Below, in pieces: positions 22,564-34,169 of a DNA stretch of 64,000 nt. The first letter of the stretch is position 1. Each line of letters starts with the position of its first letter. This stretch comes from Apiosordaria backusii (taxonomy: Eukaryota; Ascomycota; Sordariomycetes; Sordariales; Lasiosphaeriaceae). A program made the translations under genes and the position numbers. The stretch lies in the NCBI GenBank assembly GCA_030549205.1, contig JAUKTV010000011.1, positions 992,001 to 1,056,000 of the forward strand, written 5' to 3'. Below the pieces are notes generated by a model, which saw nothing but the letters and a program-made list of their open reading frames with translations, ran no database searches and had not been told where the DNA came from.

Positions 22564-25500
22564 CGGGGGAGAGAAGAGTTCAGGAATTGCTGAGGAATGT
22601 TTTTAGATGTTCAGATAGCGGGATAAAATAACAGATGACAGCGATCATTTGGATTCTTGGTTACTTTCTGCCAGTGATGCTGAGAAACTTGTTCAACGAA
22701 CATAGTACCTAGTAACGTGTAGGTAGTTTGTTTGTCTGGTCCTGTTGTGCATTTGGCAGTGTTTAATCTCGCAATGTGCTCATTTTCTAATCTTTCTGAG
22801 GTAGTGTTTTCTTGGCTCAATAATACTTCAAGTCAATATGGCACACGTATGGTTGTCTGGACGGTTTTGATCTTTTATTTTTGGCCTGTTACTTCATCAA
22901 ATTTACGGCATTTCTTTCTGTATTTACTACACCATTACTCACTACCCTTTTGTAGACACCAAAGGGGATCAAAAGCTCAGCATGTCAACATCAATACCCA
23001 CACTCAAGTATCATCCCCACAGTAACCGGCCCCGGAGACAAAAACCTTTTTCAGTTTGCTGTATGTACCTTAGGTGATGGATGAGCCAAGCAGAAATGAT
23101 ATTCCTACAGCACCCTCACGGTTACATCCCCCCATTCCTACAACGCTTACATCTTACCATTCGCATCCTCATTAATCAATTTTGAGGCTTTTTCTTTTGT
23201 CCCCCCCGGTCCAGCCTTTCCGACTCGGATCCTCGAGATGGGTGTACCGTGTTACGTTTTTTGTCTCTCTATGGGGATCACTTCCCGCTGTTGCACTCAC
23301 CGTTGCAGTAACACTGAGAAGGCTGAGGCTTGCAGGGGAGAAGTAACGCAAATGTGCACGTGTAGATTGGCAGGTACCTTAGCTATTAAACACCGGGTTT
23401 GTATTCCCAAATAGGGCACGGTGATGGAGTAGGTGGTGGTGGTAGTGGTGGTGATACAAACTCCCCACGCTAGGATTTTATTCTCCGTAATCGTCACATT
23501 TTGCGGCCCTTCGCAGCTTTCGCTGACGATCGGAGACGGAGTTGATATGAGACACACATATATTCTAGTGAAGAGATGATGAGGTGGCTTGCAGGTAGGT
23601 TCTGTCACAATTTCTGTAAGGCTGTTTGTTATCGCTGTCAGATTTGACATATAGAAGGAACAGGGACATCCGGATAACTGCCAGTGATGGATGGGAGATG
23701 TGGATGGAGGGATGGAGGGCCCGCTCACACACATGGCACAGCCACGGGCGGTTCGGATAGGGGCATAGGGGTTGATGATGATGGGATTTTGACGGATACT
23801 GTGCAGTTTTGCTTTCGCGGTTCGCTATGCCCGTGGCCGGAGACCGGTTTACGGATCTGCTGGTTGGTGGCTTTTTACTGCGTTGACTACTGGCCGGTGG
23901 CTGTTTAAAGAGGAGGCTCAAAAGGCACAGTACTGACCAGTGCAGAAAACAGGGAAGATAAGGTGGAAGGGTATGCTGCAGAGCGAGGGAAGTGAAGATC
24001 GATCCGGCGGTCTAAGCCCAGGGTCCATGGAAATGGGGGTCATGGAAGAGACTTGATTGGGGGATCATGGTCAGCAAACAACGGAACACGCTCCGGACAG
24101 CCTGAAGGAGGAATGGTGGGGGGATGATCACCGAGAGAAGCACTCCGTGGGAGGTACGGAGATCAGATAATGGTGGGTATCACAGGTACACCAAACCAGA
24201 CTCTTGGGCTGCAATGTTCAGTGCTGTTGCTGAAGCGATCTGCAGCTTATCGTGACATTGTTGATGATGGGCGGTGAGTGACGATTCTGTATGAAGAGAG
24301 TGTTGCGTGCGACATTTAATTTAGAAGCTTCCCGTCGTCGCCGTTGAAGATGTCTCACTGCTGTGACGCTCACAGTTTGTTGAAGATGGCGATGACGGAG
24401 ATAGAACGGGATAACGAGGCACGGGTTTGGTAGACATAAAAAAGCACTCCGTCCCCGAACCGGTAGTTCATTGATAAGGGAAAGCGCCACCTAAGCACAT
24501 GGCTGGGGGTGTCGACTGCGTCGAAAAATTGATTCGCGTATGCGCTTTGGGGAAAGCGCCATGTCCAAAATATTCCAGGTCCCCTGATGCCATGCCCTTA
24601 TTCTGATATTCCATACATACCACCACTATGCTACCGTTGGGACGACAGTTGACTTAAGCTTGTTGTTAGTTTGCGTGCTAGCCTCGGCAGTTGTCCGAAG
24701 CGTCGACCTGTCAGCTCTGCGCCCACCCTGGAGCATTGCCCAGAAGAGGATGCTTCCTCCGGAAAGGAGTCCGACGTTCGTCATCCCACCACCCACCACC
24801 ACCTACCGCTAACCTACCATGACATACCACCCAACCCGTGCTCGCTAGAATAGCTTGGCGACGAGCTGAAGGACGATATTGCCGGTCCCTTTGCGAATGA
24901 TTCGACACTCGGCACTGAGAAGGACCATTCTAGACTCTCTCGAAGAACCGTCTAGGGATTGATCGACGGATTGACGTTTCATCGAACGTGCAACAGGGAA
25001 AATATGGGTGTATCCTTTGGTGTACTTTGTGTGTACGCAATGGTACCTTTGTTGGGCACGGAGTACAGCTTCGATAGAGCAGCTTACTCATATCACTCAA
25101 CTGATAGGAGACAATTACACCGAGGGCGGCAGGTTACACTTGTGAGAGACTGCTGAAGTCCATACCCCCACCAATAGCGAAGCATGGCGAACACTGGGTG
25201 AGTGGTATGTGGAATCTGTGTCGGGATTTTGATGCCATCTCCTTCGGGATTGCGACTTGGACTGATGGGTATTGGCTGACGGGCTTCTCTTGCAGCTTAG
25301 AAGAGCACGCACTGCGATCCAACGAACGGCCCGCTCCTATTTTCCTCGGCGCTCCGGCTCTCCTACGACAGTAAGCAGCCACATCTTCGACGGCAGCGGA
25401 TACCAGATCAAGAGCGTGGGATGTCTCCTGAGAACCTTGATGGCACCGACACCGCTCTCGGAAGCCCGAACGGGTGTGTGCTGATGATTCGCTCGGCCGC

Positions 25501-28500
25501 GACCCGAAGCTGTAGAGATTCCTTTGATCCCACACTCCTATCTCGTATGGAATCTGGGAAGTAGCCAGATCCTTTGGCAGGCCCGAGCACCCAACACAAG
25601 CCACGTTCCTCCTCCCGAGGTCACGACACCTCCGACTAGCGAACTCGGACGGCGAGCAGCCATTCGGAAGGCGGGTAGACGGGACAAATCGAGAGCTCCG
25701 TCTTGTCAGAGCAATCAATACTGCAGACTGCTGCCGGCATCAGTCTATGTTCTTTCGGCTGCAGCTTCACCGCCTACGTCGCGAATCACGAGGGGGCACA
25801 GCAATTTGGAGCGGGCTTTCCTTCTTACACTTGACTTTCGCGTCTCTTTTTGGAGGAACGAGCGGATGTAGTGATGATATTGATGAGACAAACAGTCGAC
25901 GACCGTGTCCGCCCAGCGACGCAGACCACGGCGACCCACATTGACCCTCATCTCACTGCATCAGATAACAACATGTCATGACCTGACAACCACCAACATA
26001 TCTGCATTGCGCATCCTACAACGGCGAAGACACAAACGAAGCTGAGGTTCGCTAGGAGATACGTGTTTTGGGACGGGACAGGACAGGACAAGATCTGCAA
26101 AGCTATTGAGGTTGGCAGGGTCGCAATCGCGGAGAGGATGTTCCGCAGACGCCCAGCACAGCGAGAAATATTGGTTGTCGAGAAAGTGTTGCGAAAGAAA
26201 CCAGCTGTGGGCAGGGCGAGACATTCCTCCGACGGCGACGACGCTGACGGATGCAAGATTGGTGGACGGCCATGATGGATAACCTCGTGTTCGTCGCCAC
26301 GAGGTTGTAGAGGGTTGCTTTACGCAGAGTGCCTACCTACCTACCTATCTACTGCCATAGACAGTATGAACTGCCGAATTTCTTCCAAGACCTCCTCCTG
26401 CATTGAATCAACGCGCAATGTTGGACAAAGTCCTACGAGTTTGACGATAGGTACGTTGAAGCGGGGGGCGTCGTTGAGCCGCTCGAAATTTCATGAGGCT
26501 GACTGTCTGTTGAACATGAGAAGGAGGGCTTCCTAATTGCCATGCTTGCCAGATAGGGACGGACGGGGGCTTGGCCATTGCTGAAAAGAGCAGCTCACAT
26601 CCATCACTAATTGCTTACTGACGGCATCTCGAGCCCTATGGATATGGATCTTCCACTAACTCATTCTTCCGGGAAGCGAGATCGGTGCCCGCGGATGATC
26701 ATCGCACCAACGATGAGTTTATTTTCGCAACATCAGCTTACCAAGCTCTCTGCAGCACGAACATGAAAGCTGAACTTGAGCTCGCGAGGACCCATCTCTC
26801 GAGTCCCGGCAGTATTTGGTGGTTGGAAGGAATAGAGCAGAAACCTCACCAGTGTCGCCTGTAAGCCGGACCAGCATGTTGGTTTATTCGGTTTGCTCTG
26901 CTGGTTATCATCTGATATCTTGGCAGCAGCGTGCTTCTCTGTACATGCTTTCCGCCGCCACCTTCCTGCAGCAGAGACGTCAAAACACGCCGACATCGAG
27001 AGTCAGGCACTTTTGCTGTGAGATACTGATATTGCCAAGATATTCCACGACACTGCGCTGGTTTTGGGTCGCCCTCCATGTTGGCGTTGGGCGAGCCTGC
27101 GCTGACCTAACCCGCTCATCGGCGTCCGAGCCTTGTGTAACACGAGACAGGCCGATAGCATCTGCCCTTCCCCGACGATTCTTGCACCACGTTACACCTC
27201 ACCCTGAAACGCAACCAACAATCAGCAAAGATAGGCAGCGGACTTGTGTGGGGAGGGCCTGGCGTGGAACGGATACATATTCGGCAGCCTTGCCGAATCT
27301 TCGTCATCTTGAAGGCTTCATTGATGATGACTCTGGTCGTCTTGCGTGCATCTGCATTGCAGACGGAATCCCCTTTCGGCTCACCGCCGCTGATGATGGA
27401 TGAAGTTGATATCGAGCCAAGAAAAGCATTCATGACAACTTGACAAGACGTTGAAACTCGCTCAAAGCGGGGACGCTAAACACCCTTGCTAGCTTCACTT
27501 CTCTTGCTGGATCGAATTGGCGCCCGCTGCGGGGCCGTTCCCGTTGTTCTTCAGGAGTCCGTCCACCTCCTCGGCCGCGGAGCTCCGGGGCGATCAAGTA
27601 CTCCGTTTTCCGTTCGGGAAACCTCCGTGCGGATACCTTAGCCCCGCTAGCGAGCGAGCTGGGTGCCCTTGGTCCGGAGAATGGTTTCGTAATAGCTGGT
27701 CGAGGTGAGCGCCTACCCGATTAAGACACCGACGATGGAAACAGAGTCCGAGTTTGTGGTCGCGCGGACTGTGTCCAATGATGAATCACTCGGTTGGGAA
27801 TAACACCGCGTTTAAGAAAGTTGCGCTCTATGGTACCACAGCAGCGGTGACAAGCCCTGCCGTTGGGTCCTTGAACCCTGACTATACCTGGTCCCCATTC
27901 ATGGCTTCTACACATCAGAGGCCTTCTCGAACAAACCTTGATGACTCTACTGTCTATCTTTCCATCTTTGGGCCAAAAAGAACCTCACGTCGATTTTCGA
28001 AATCCTTGCAACAAACCACGTTGGCCCCCATGTCCAGACCTGTCCAATCGTAGCCCAGCCCGCTGGAAATTGCAGATTGTGGCTTTGCTCCAAACCATGA
28101 CGACGCCTCATCTCTATGCGACCTACCCCAACTTTTAACCCCACAGTCGTTTTGAGGCTAGATTCTCCAACGACAGCGATATCATCCATATCCACGCCCA
28201 GCCATGACGTGAATGGGGAGGGTCATACGAGGAGGTGAAACATGTTTCCAAATGAAGAAGGACACTCTACGAGGCTGAGGTAAAGAACGTAAGCCTGCAT
28301 ATCCACGTCCCTCGAAAATCCCTTTTGTTTTACAGTTCAGTTTCTCCAGCTGTTGTCATTGATGGCAATGCTGCCGATACGGAACGGAAAACTCCCTTTC
28401 CTTCCTTTCGGGTCTCAACGGTCGGGTGAGCCGAAGGCTGAAGAAGCATTCCTACCAGTGTAGGCCAACCACATATTATGCTTATTTTCTGTCTCGTGTG

Positions 28501-29031
28501 CATATGTATCTCTAGACAAACACGAGCATCGGCTACGCCTTGCTGAGACATCTGAACTACCCTCTCGCTCGGGACTTCTCTCCGGGCGGAGAGGCGGCGC
28601 GGCAGACGAGCACGGGAATTCTGAGCATTTGCCTATGATCCTTCCGGGAGATTCCCATCTTTTTTTGCAGCAGTAAAACAGCAGAATCGAATCTGGTCCA
28701 GTCATCCTCCCACTTCGGGACTACTCTCGGCAGAAATCGACGGTGCCCGCTCTGCGCCGCAAAGCCAACCGCTCCAGAGGATTGATCGATCAAAGACGAG
28801 GCGGTGTACGTACTACATACACGCTGTACCTGCCTTACGTGCAGAGAGGGAGCAGCAAGGCCAACAATACTGATACTGTGATGTGGTGATTGTATCACCA
28901 CACGTGCCTGGAATACACCCCCTCAGGTGGTAGAGGCACACCCCTAGGCTGTTTCCCGAGGTCTGTATGAAGAGAGATGTCTTGAACCCCGACGGGACAA
29001 CGGAAGCCGACAGGGACGAACCGAACACCAC

Positions 29032-29165
29032 TGAACTGAGACAAAAAGACACCGCTTATCCTACCAGGTGGTATATGACCCACATCAAAAATGATTATTG
29101 AACTGAGACAAAAAGACACCGCTTATCCTACCAGGTGGTATATGACCCACATCAAAAATGATTAT
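29032..29165. repeat. Perfect 67-bp tandem duplication
   Basis: The segment beginning TGAACTGAGACAAAAAGACA at 29032 recurs at 29099 with a period of 67 bases. It stays identical to the final ATGATTAT, diverging only after the second copy. It overlaps no recognised gene. The lack of mismatches points to a recent event. Confidence 0.95.
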
Positions 29166-29433
29166 GTGAATGCACACCAACTCTTGGCTTCCTGCACTGC
29201 TGACAGCGGGTAGTAGAGTGACACATGCCCTCCCTTACCACCTAAGTATGTATGAACGATACCACCTCGGTAACCAAGACACGGTTTGGCGTGCACGTTA
29301 GGCTAAAAATTCCAAATCCGTGTGGATGGGACTGCACGGAACACAACACAACACAACGCACACGCCAGTTTTGTTTTACCGGGCACAAGAACTTTTCTAC
29401 AAACAGCCGCAGACGTGCTGTGTAGATCATGGT

Positions 29434-29457
29434 ACACACACACACACACACACACAC
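29434..29457. repeat. (AC)12 microsatellite
   Basis: Twelve uninterrupted AC dinucleotides in intergenic DNA. Confidence 0.95.
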
Positions 29458-30616
29458 GCCCCGCCACTTTGACTCGGGAGCAAACATACAGGATGGAGGA
29501 TACAACAACGGACACGGATCGACAAAAGTACGCACCTCGCATTGGCGGATTGGAGACTCGGGACGTCTGCCTTGGAAGCAACAGTAGCACTGTTTCTCGT
29601 CTCTCGCACTCATAGCGAGACAGTAAGCACCAGCCAGGACAGGACCTACCTCACAGCAGGGCTTTGAAGCCTTCCACGGACACGGAAGCTCACCAGTCTT
29701 TCACCCAAGACCTGGATATGAGCAAGATACACGCGGATTTTCTCAAGTCCCCTGTCCTTGTTCCTGTCCCTGACCTTGCCGGCCGGCCGGCCAGCCGGAT
29801 GGCTGGGCTGAACAATCATGCCAAATCATTGGACAGTTCGTTTACTCCCTCACTCGCTTCATCCCTCTACCGCTTCTCCATCAATGAAGCTCTATACAGA
29901 ACCCCGAACGACGTCCACTGGCGATGGGATGTTTCCCGAGCATCGTAGTATCAAGCTCGCAAAGCCTACCCCGTCTCTTGGACCCCTTGATCTAGGGTAC
30001 ACAGCTGTAAGTCCCGAACTATTTCGTGAATCGGACCCTTTGATTATGGACCCCCTTGCGATGTATGATCGATAGTGGGACCATTTTCCTGACTAGGGGA
30101 GTTACCAACGCCAAAGACAGTCGGTACATGCATTCCTCGCCGCTGTACCAACCTAGCCCGAGCCCCGAGCAAAAAAAGACTAGCAACTGTGGTAAGATTT
30201 CCCCCCTTTGCTGTAGGTATGTGAGCATGTAGGATCTCACTCATCTGCCCAACCTCTCTATGAAAGCTATCCAGTCGGAGTCCCCTGATTTGGAGGCTGT
30301 TCCTAAATATGCAAGATACTTATCCTGCAGGTCAGGTAGAGGGAGAAGAGAAAGTTGATTCACTTGCCTAATCTTAACCTCCCACAGAGAGAGATACTTA
30401 CATGTTCCCCGGTGTATCATCACTCCAGATAAGGCACGTCTCGTCGCGAAATGTGCTTAGGTAGCTGACGGCTGATGTCAAGATTGTCGATCTTTTCCTT
30501 TTTCTAATATCTTTGGCTGTAATCGACCTGACTGCAACCTCGTAGGATCTTGTGGGATCTAGATCAACGCACACTAAAAATCCTAGACGGGCGCGGGGGC
30601 ATGGCATGGCAACCCA

Positions 30617-30650
30617 GGATGGGATGGGATGGGATGGGATGGGATGGGAT
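30617..30650. repeat. (GGGAT)n pentanucleotide repeat
   Basis: About seven copies of GGGAT, read as ATCCC on the minus strand, in intergenic DNA. Confidence 0.95.
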
Positions 30651-31159
30651 GTGATATTTTGAGCACTGACTACAGATAGAGGGGAGTAGTAACAGATAGA
30701 AATTGAAGATCTTTTCCGTACACGGGGCGGGATACCACCGAAGCATTCTTTGACCGAGTCTTCAACATCTGGATGTCAGGACATGGGGGATGTTCGGGGA
30801 TCTACAAAGCACGCCGCTGCCGTACGGGAGCGTTGGGTAGATTTCAACAAAGGGATGTCACCAAGGGATCTGGCCAAGGAAAATAAACGAAAATCCCCCT
30901 CCTCAAGTCCTCCTCGCCAGAGAAGAAGAAGTCCTTCAGAATTACTGAAAATTATGTAAATTCCAATTGGGATATTTTCTGCAGTTCATATCCAACCCGC
31001 TAAAGAAAAAGGACAATGCCTCGTCCCCATGGGGGGGATAGATAGTATGTACCTGCAATAATAAATGCAATAGTCTCATACCTGCGTTCTTCTTCTCGGC
31101 ATAAGTGCATGCTGTGTGTAATCTAAACAACCGAGCGAGTTCCACATACATCCCACAGA

Positions 31160-31298
31160 GTACAACATACAGAGTACAACATAGGTACAGCGTACAGCGT
31201 ACAGCGTACAGCGTACAAGCGTACAATAAGGCAGGAGGTACAACAGACCTCGGGTACAGCGTACAATAAGGCAGAAGGTATGTAAGGTATGTATGTAC
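31160..31298. repeat. TACAGCG / GTACAA minisatellite cluster
   Basis: Several TACAGCG heptamers lie around 31186-31215. GCGTACAATAAGGCAGGAGG (31219) recurs with one mismatch 40 bases later (31259). GTACAACA-type units lie on both sides. This is a degenerate minisatellite with a superimposed 40-bp duplication. Confidence 0.85.
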
Positions 31299-31940
31299 AA
31301 CAGGAGGAAGAGGGCGGAGTGAGACATTCTAGAACAAAACTAGAACAAAAGTGGCAGGATGGGGTAAAACGGGGGTTTTTGAACGACGATCACCTACCCA
31401 ATTGTCCGTACCTTAGCCCCCAGCCCTGTTCGTAAAATCTTAATCCTCCTGTCTCAAAAATCTGAGTGGCTTTTTTTTTCGGGTTCTCTTCTCGGCTCAA
31501 TCCTATGTGGCTTGTTTATCCTCCTTCTAGAAGGGGTTACCGGGTTCTATCTGTCACACACACATTCCATCCATACTACTGCATACTAACCCCAAGTCCA
31601 GTCAAGTTGGCCAAGCCTTGGGTAGGATGAGCGGAGCGGATTGCGGATTGCGCATGCGGATGCGGATGAAGAGAAGAAACGTGAAAAGAAAAGTAAGGAC
31701 ACACACACGACACGGACGGGGAAATGGGAAAATATTATTCTAGAAGGATTTCACAAAGACAACGCAGAGACACGGGACGGGACCGAAGTACAGACATACT
31801 GTACATACCTGCCCACGATACCCTGGAACTTTACCCCAGTATGTACATACGTGCGTACCCGAGTACATCACCCGTTTACTAATCTCAATGTTGTATACTT
31901 CACGATAAAAGGTATGCAAAGCGGTGGGTGTCGAAGGATG

Positions 31941-31964
31941 TAGATAGATAGATAGATAGATAGA
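31941..31964. repeat. (TAGA)6 microsatellite
   Basis: Six TAGA units in the intergenic region downstream of the Zn2Cys6 gene. Confidence 0.95.
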
Positions 31965-32530
31965 TACTAATCATAAATTCATCGTTTCATTTCAACTTTC
32001 TCTCAGCTAGCTACCCTAGATACCTAGATAAGGTATGTACCTCTCCGCTCCCTTCAGCCTTGCATATGCCTGCAAGCTGTAGGTGCCAAAGTGTGTTGTA
32101 ACGTAATGGTGAAACCCGAGACCACCTCCACCTCCATCCAAACCACAAAAGTACCCTCACCACCAAAAAAAAAAAAGCGAGAGAAGCGGCCCTAATGAGA
32201 GAACAACGAATAGAAAGAGCACATTCTCTAACCCATTTGTACCTATCCCTATTCCCATCGCTATCCAATACCCAACTTTGCCAACAGCGCCAAGAGAACT
32301 CCACTCCACCACCCCCCAATCCCATACCCGACGAGATAGAAAGATAGATAAAATATGCAACAGTAGAAGAAAAGAACGAGTGTGTGTGACAGTGTGGACC
32401 AATCTTTCTAAACAGGGTAACCCGAACGTTGCATATGTCTCTCCCATATAAAAGAAAAAAAAGAGAAACGAAGCATTCCAAAAAAAAAAAAGAAGGGTAA
32501 GCAAAACCCGCCGCTCTCCCGCCGCAGCCT

Positions 32531-32579
32531 CACACACACACACACACACACCCACCCACCCCTGACAGGCACACACACA
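32531..32579. repeat. (CA)n compound microsatellite
   Basis: (CA)10 is followed by CCCACC units and then a second CA tract, about 350-390 bases past the stop codon of the transcription factor gene. It could lie in its 3' UTR. Confidence 0.9.
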
Positions 32580-32922
32580 CCACCACACCACACCCACACC
32601 ATACATGAGGTACACAAGCATCAACAAAAAGCCAACGGTTCTCCCCGTCTCCGTCCCCGGTTCCGCCGCACCACCGCTTGCCGCTTCCTACTCCAAACCT
32701 TGGGATGAACGAAGGAAGGAAGGAAACTCTCAACCCGCGTACCGAAACCCGATGGCGTGAATTTTCTGAGTGTCTGTGTGTGTACCTTTGTTTGTTGACC
32801 CCCATTCATCCGCTCACTCCTCACAGATGTGTACACAGCGGAACAACGGATAGCATGTGTGAGATCCTTCTCCCCCCACCAAAAAAAAGTACACCCCCCC
32901 CACATTCTGTAGTAGTACTCGC

Positions 32923-34169
32923 TCACATCCTCATCCCATCATCCCCGCCATACACCCCCCCATACATCATCGTATCCCCCAGTCCCCCCAGCAGCGTGAC
33001 ATCCGGATTCGCCGCACAAGCCAGCACGCCATTCCCCTTCATTGACCCCACTCCAAACGTAGACTCCAGCAGATTCTGGTTGAGCAAGTCCATATCCAGC
33101 GGATACCCATTAGAGACGTAATGAGGCTGCGAAGTGAACTCCAGTGCGTCCATCACAGCCGTTGATGAGGTTCTGGCAGCGTTGAGCCAGTTTAAGCTGG
33201 TGGGTATGCTCGCCGCCGTTGTCGGTGACTGCGTAGGGAATCTGCCGTCTACGGATGGCGTGGGGCAGGCGGACATGTCAAAGTCGTGGTAAGATAAACT
33301 GGCAGGTGACATGGTGATTGCCGAGGTTCTCCCCGTGGTGGTCCCAAACGCGGCTTTTCGGTAGTTGTCCATGCTTGACTCAAAGTCGCTGTGATCGAGT
33401 TCTGGAGACGAAGAGCTGGCCCGGTCGTCGGTTCGGGAGTCGATCGTTTCTTGTCTGCTGAGGCTGTGGCTGCGGGCGTGACTATGGCTTTGGGCGGTGT
33501 TGCTGGGTAATGGAGCGATGACGACCTCTCTTCGTTGCTGCGCTTCTAGTTGTCTGGCGAGTTCCGCAAGGCTGGCTTCGTCTTCAGGGAAAACGGCATG
33601 GGGAGGGAGGTCCATGTCCCCACTGGGCCGTATGCACCCGAGCTTGGAGGCGATGTTGTGGATCACTGGCTGGCCTCTGTCGTTGATATCTGGCTCGCCG
33701 AGGTCCCATGTTTGGTGATTTCGGACCATGGCATAGAGCTTGTGGACTGTGGCGATGAGGGCGAACTGGGTGTTTTCGAGCACCTCTGCGTATCCGCGTG
33801 GTAGTTGCTTGTATTCGGTCTTTTTGCGAACACCGGCTGTGCAGACAAGTCCGTCGTCTTTACACCTCTTGCAGGGAAACTCGCCATCGCACTGAGAAGT
33901 GGTTAGTTAACAGAAAACATCGGGCTGGTAGACAGTAAACCAACCTTGGTCTTCTTCATTCTACACCTCTCGCAGGCCTTCCACACTCTCTTGTGCCTGT
34001 TGTCTCCATTGTGTGATGAGTGGGCGTCGTGGACGGGCGAAGGGGGGTGGCCGTGGTAGCTGGTGCGTTTTGATGTCCTGTGGACGGCCTTGACTGACTT
34101 GGAAATGGTGTGGTGTCTCTTGTGAGCTCCGAAGAAGTCCTCGTTGGGTGGGGTTGGTAAGCCTTCCAT
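32923..34169 (-). CDS. Zn2Cys6 fungal transcription factor
   Basis: Two exons, 34169-33945 and 33891-32923, with a 53-nt intron (GTTGGT, CTCAG); 397 residues. The intron splits the zinc cluster after MKKTK. Spliced, it reads CERCRMKKTKCDGEFPC and then KRCKDDGLVC, a canonical C-x2-C-x6-C-x5-C-x2-C-x6-C cluster at residues 66-92. The next segment, KKTEYKQLPRGYAEVLENTQ, is the usual linker and start of a short coiled coil, followed by ALIATVHKLYAMVRNHQTW. The rest is Ser/Thr/His-rich and probably disordered, with a Met/Gly-rich end. The N-terminus (MEGLPTPPNEDFFG) is the chosen start; an upstream ATG would add about 80 unlikely residues. No large fungal-specific middle homology domain is visible. 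It is flanked on both sides by long gene-poor DNA, as often seen for developmental regulators. Its target genes cannot be told from sequence. Confidence 0.9.

Larger units (their letters stand above)
21179..32922. other. 11.7-kb gene-poor, microsatellite-rich region
   Basis: No recognisable gene was found on either strand. The left part (21.2-24.5 kb) is AT-richer with hairpins and homopolymers. The middle (24.6-28.9 kb) has many overlapping open frames of 60-195 codons without motifs (e.g. 25134-25718 on minus, 26816-27403 on plus, 25981-26275 on plus). The right part (29-32.9 kb) is dense in simple repeats listed separately and runs into the 3' flank of the Zn2Cys6 gene. Confidence 0.5.

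Noticed and set aside
25134..25718. 194-codon minus-strand frame (and 26816-27403 plus, 195 codons)
   Set aside because: Arg/Ser/Cys-rich composition, opposed by other open frames, no domain signature. Length alone is weak evidence in GC-balanced DNA.
29030..29165. 67-bp repeat as a transposon terminal repeat pair
   Set aside because: The copies are directly adjacent with no internal element and no flanking target duplication, so a simple tandem duplication explains it.
30616..30650. GGGAT repeat as an interstitial telomere
   Set aside because: The telomere unit in most filamentous ascomycetes is TTAGGG; GGGAT/ATCCC pentamers do not match, so this is an ordinary microsatellite.
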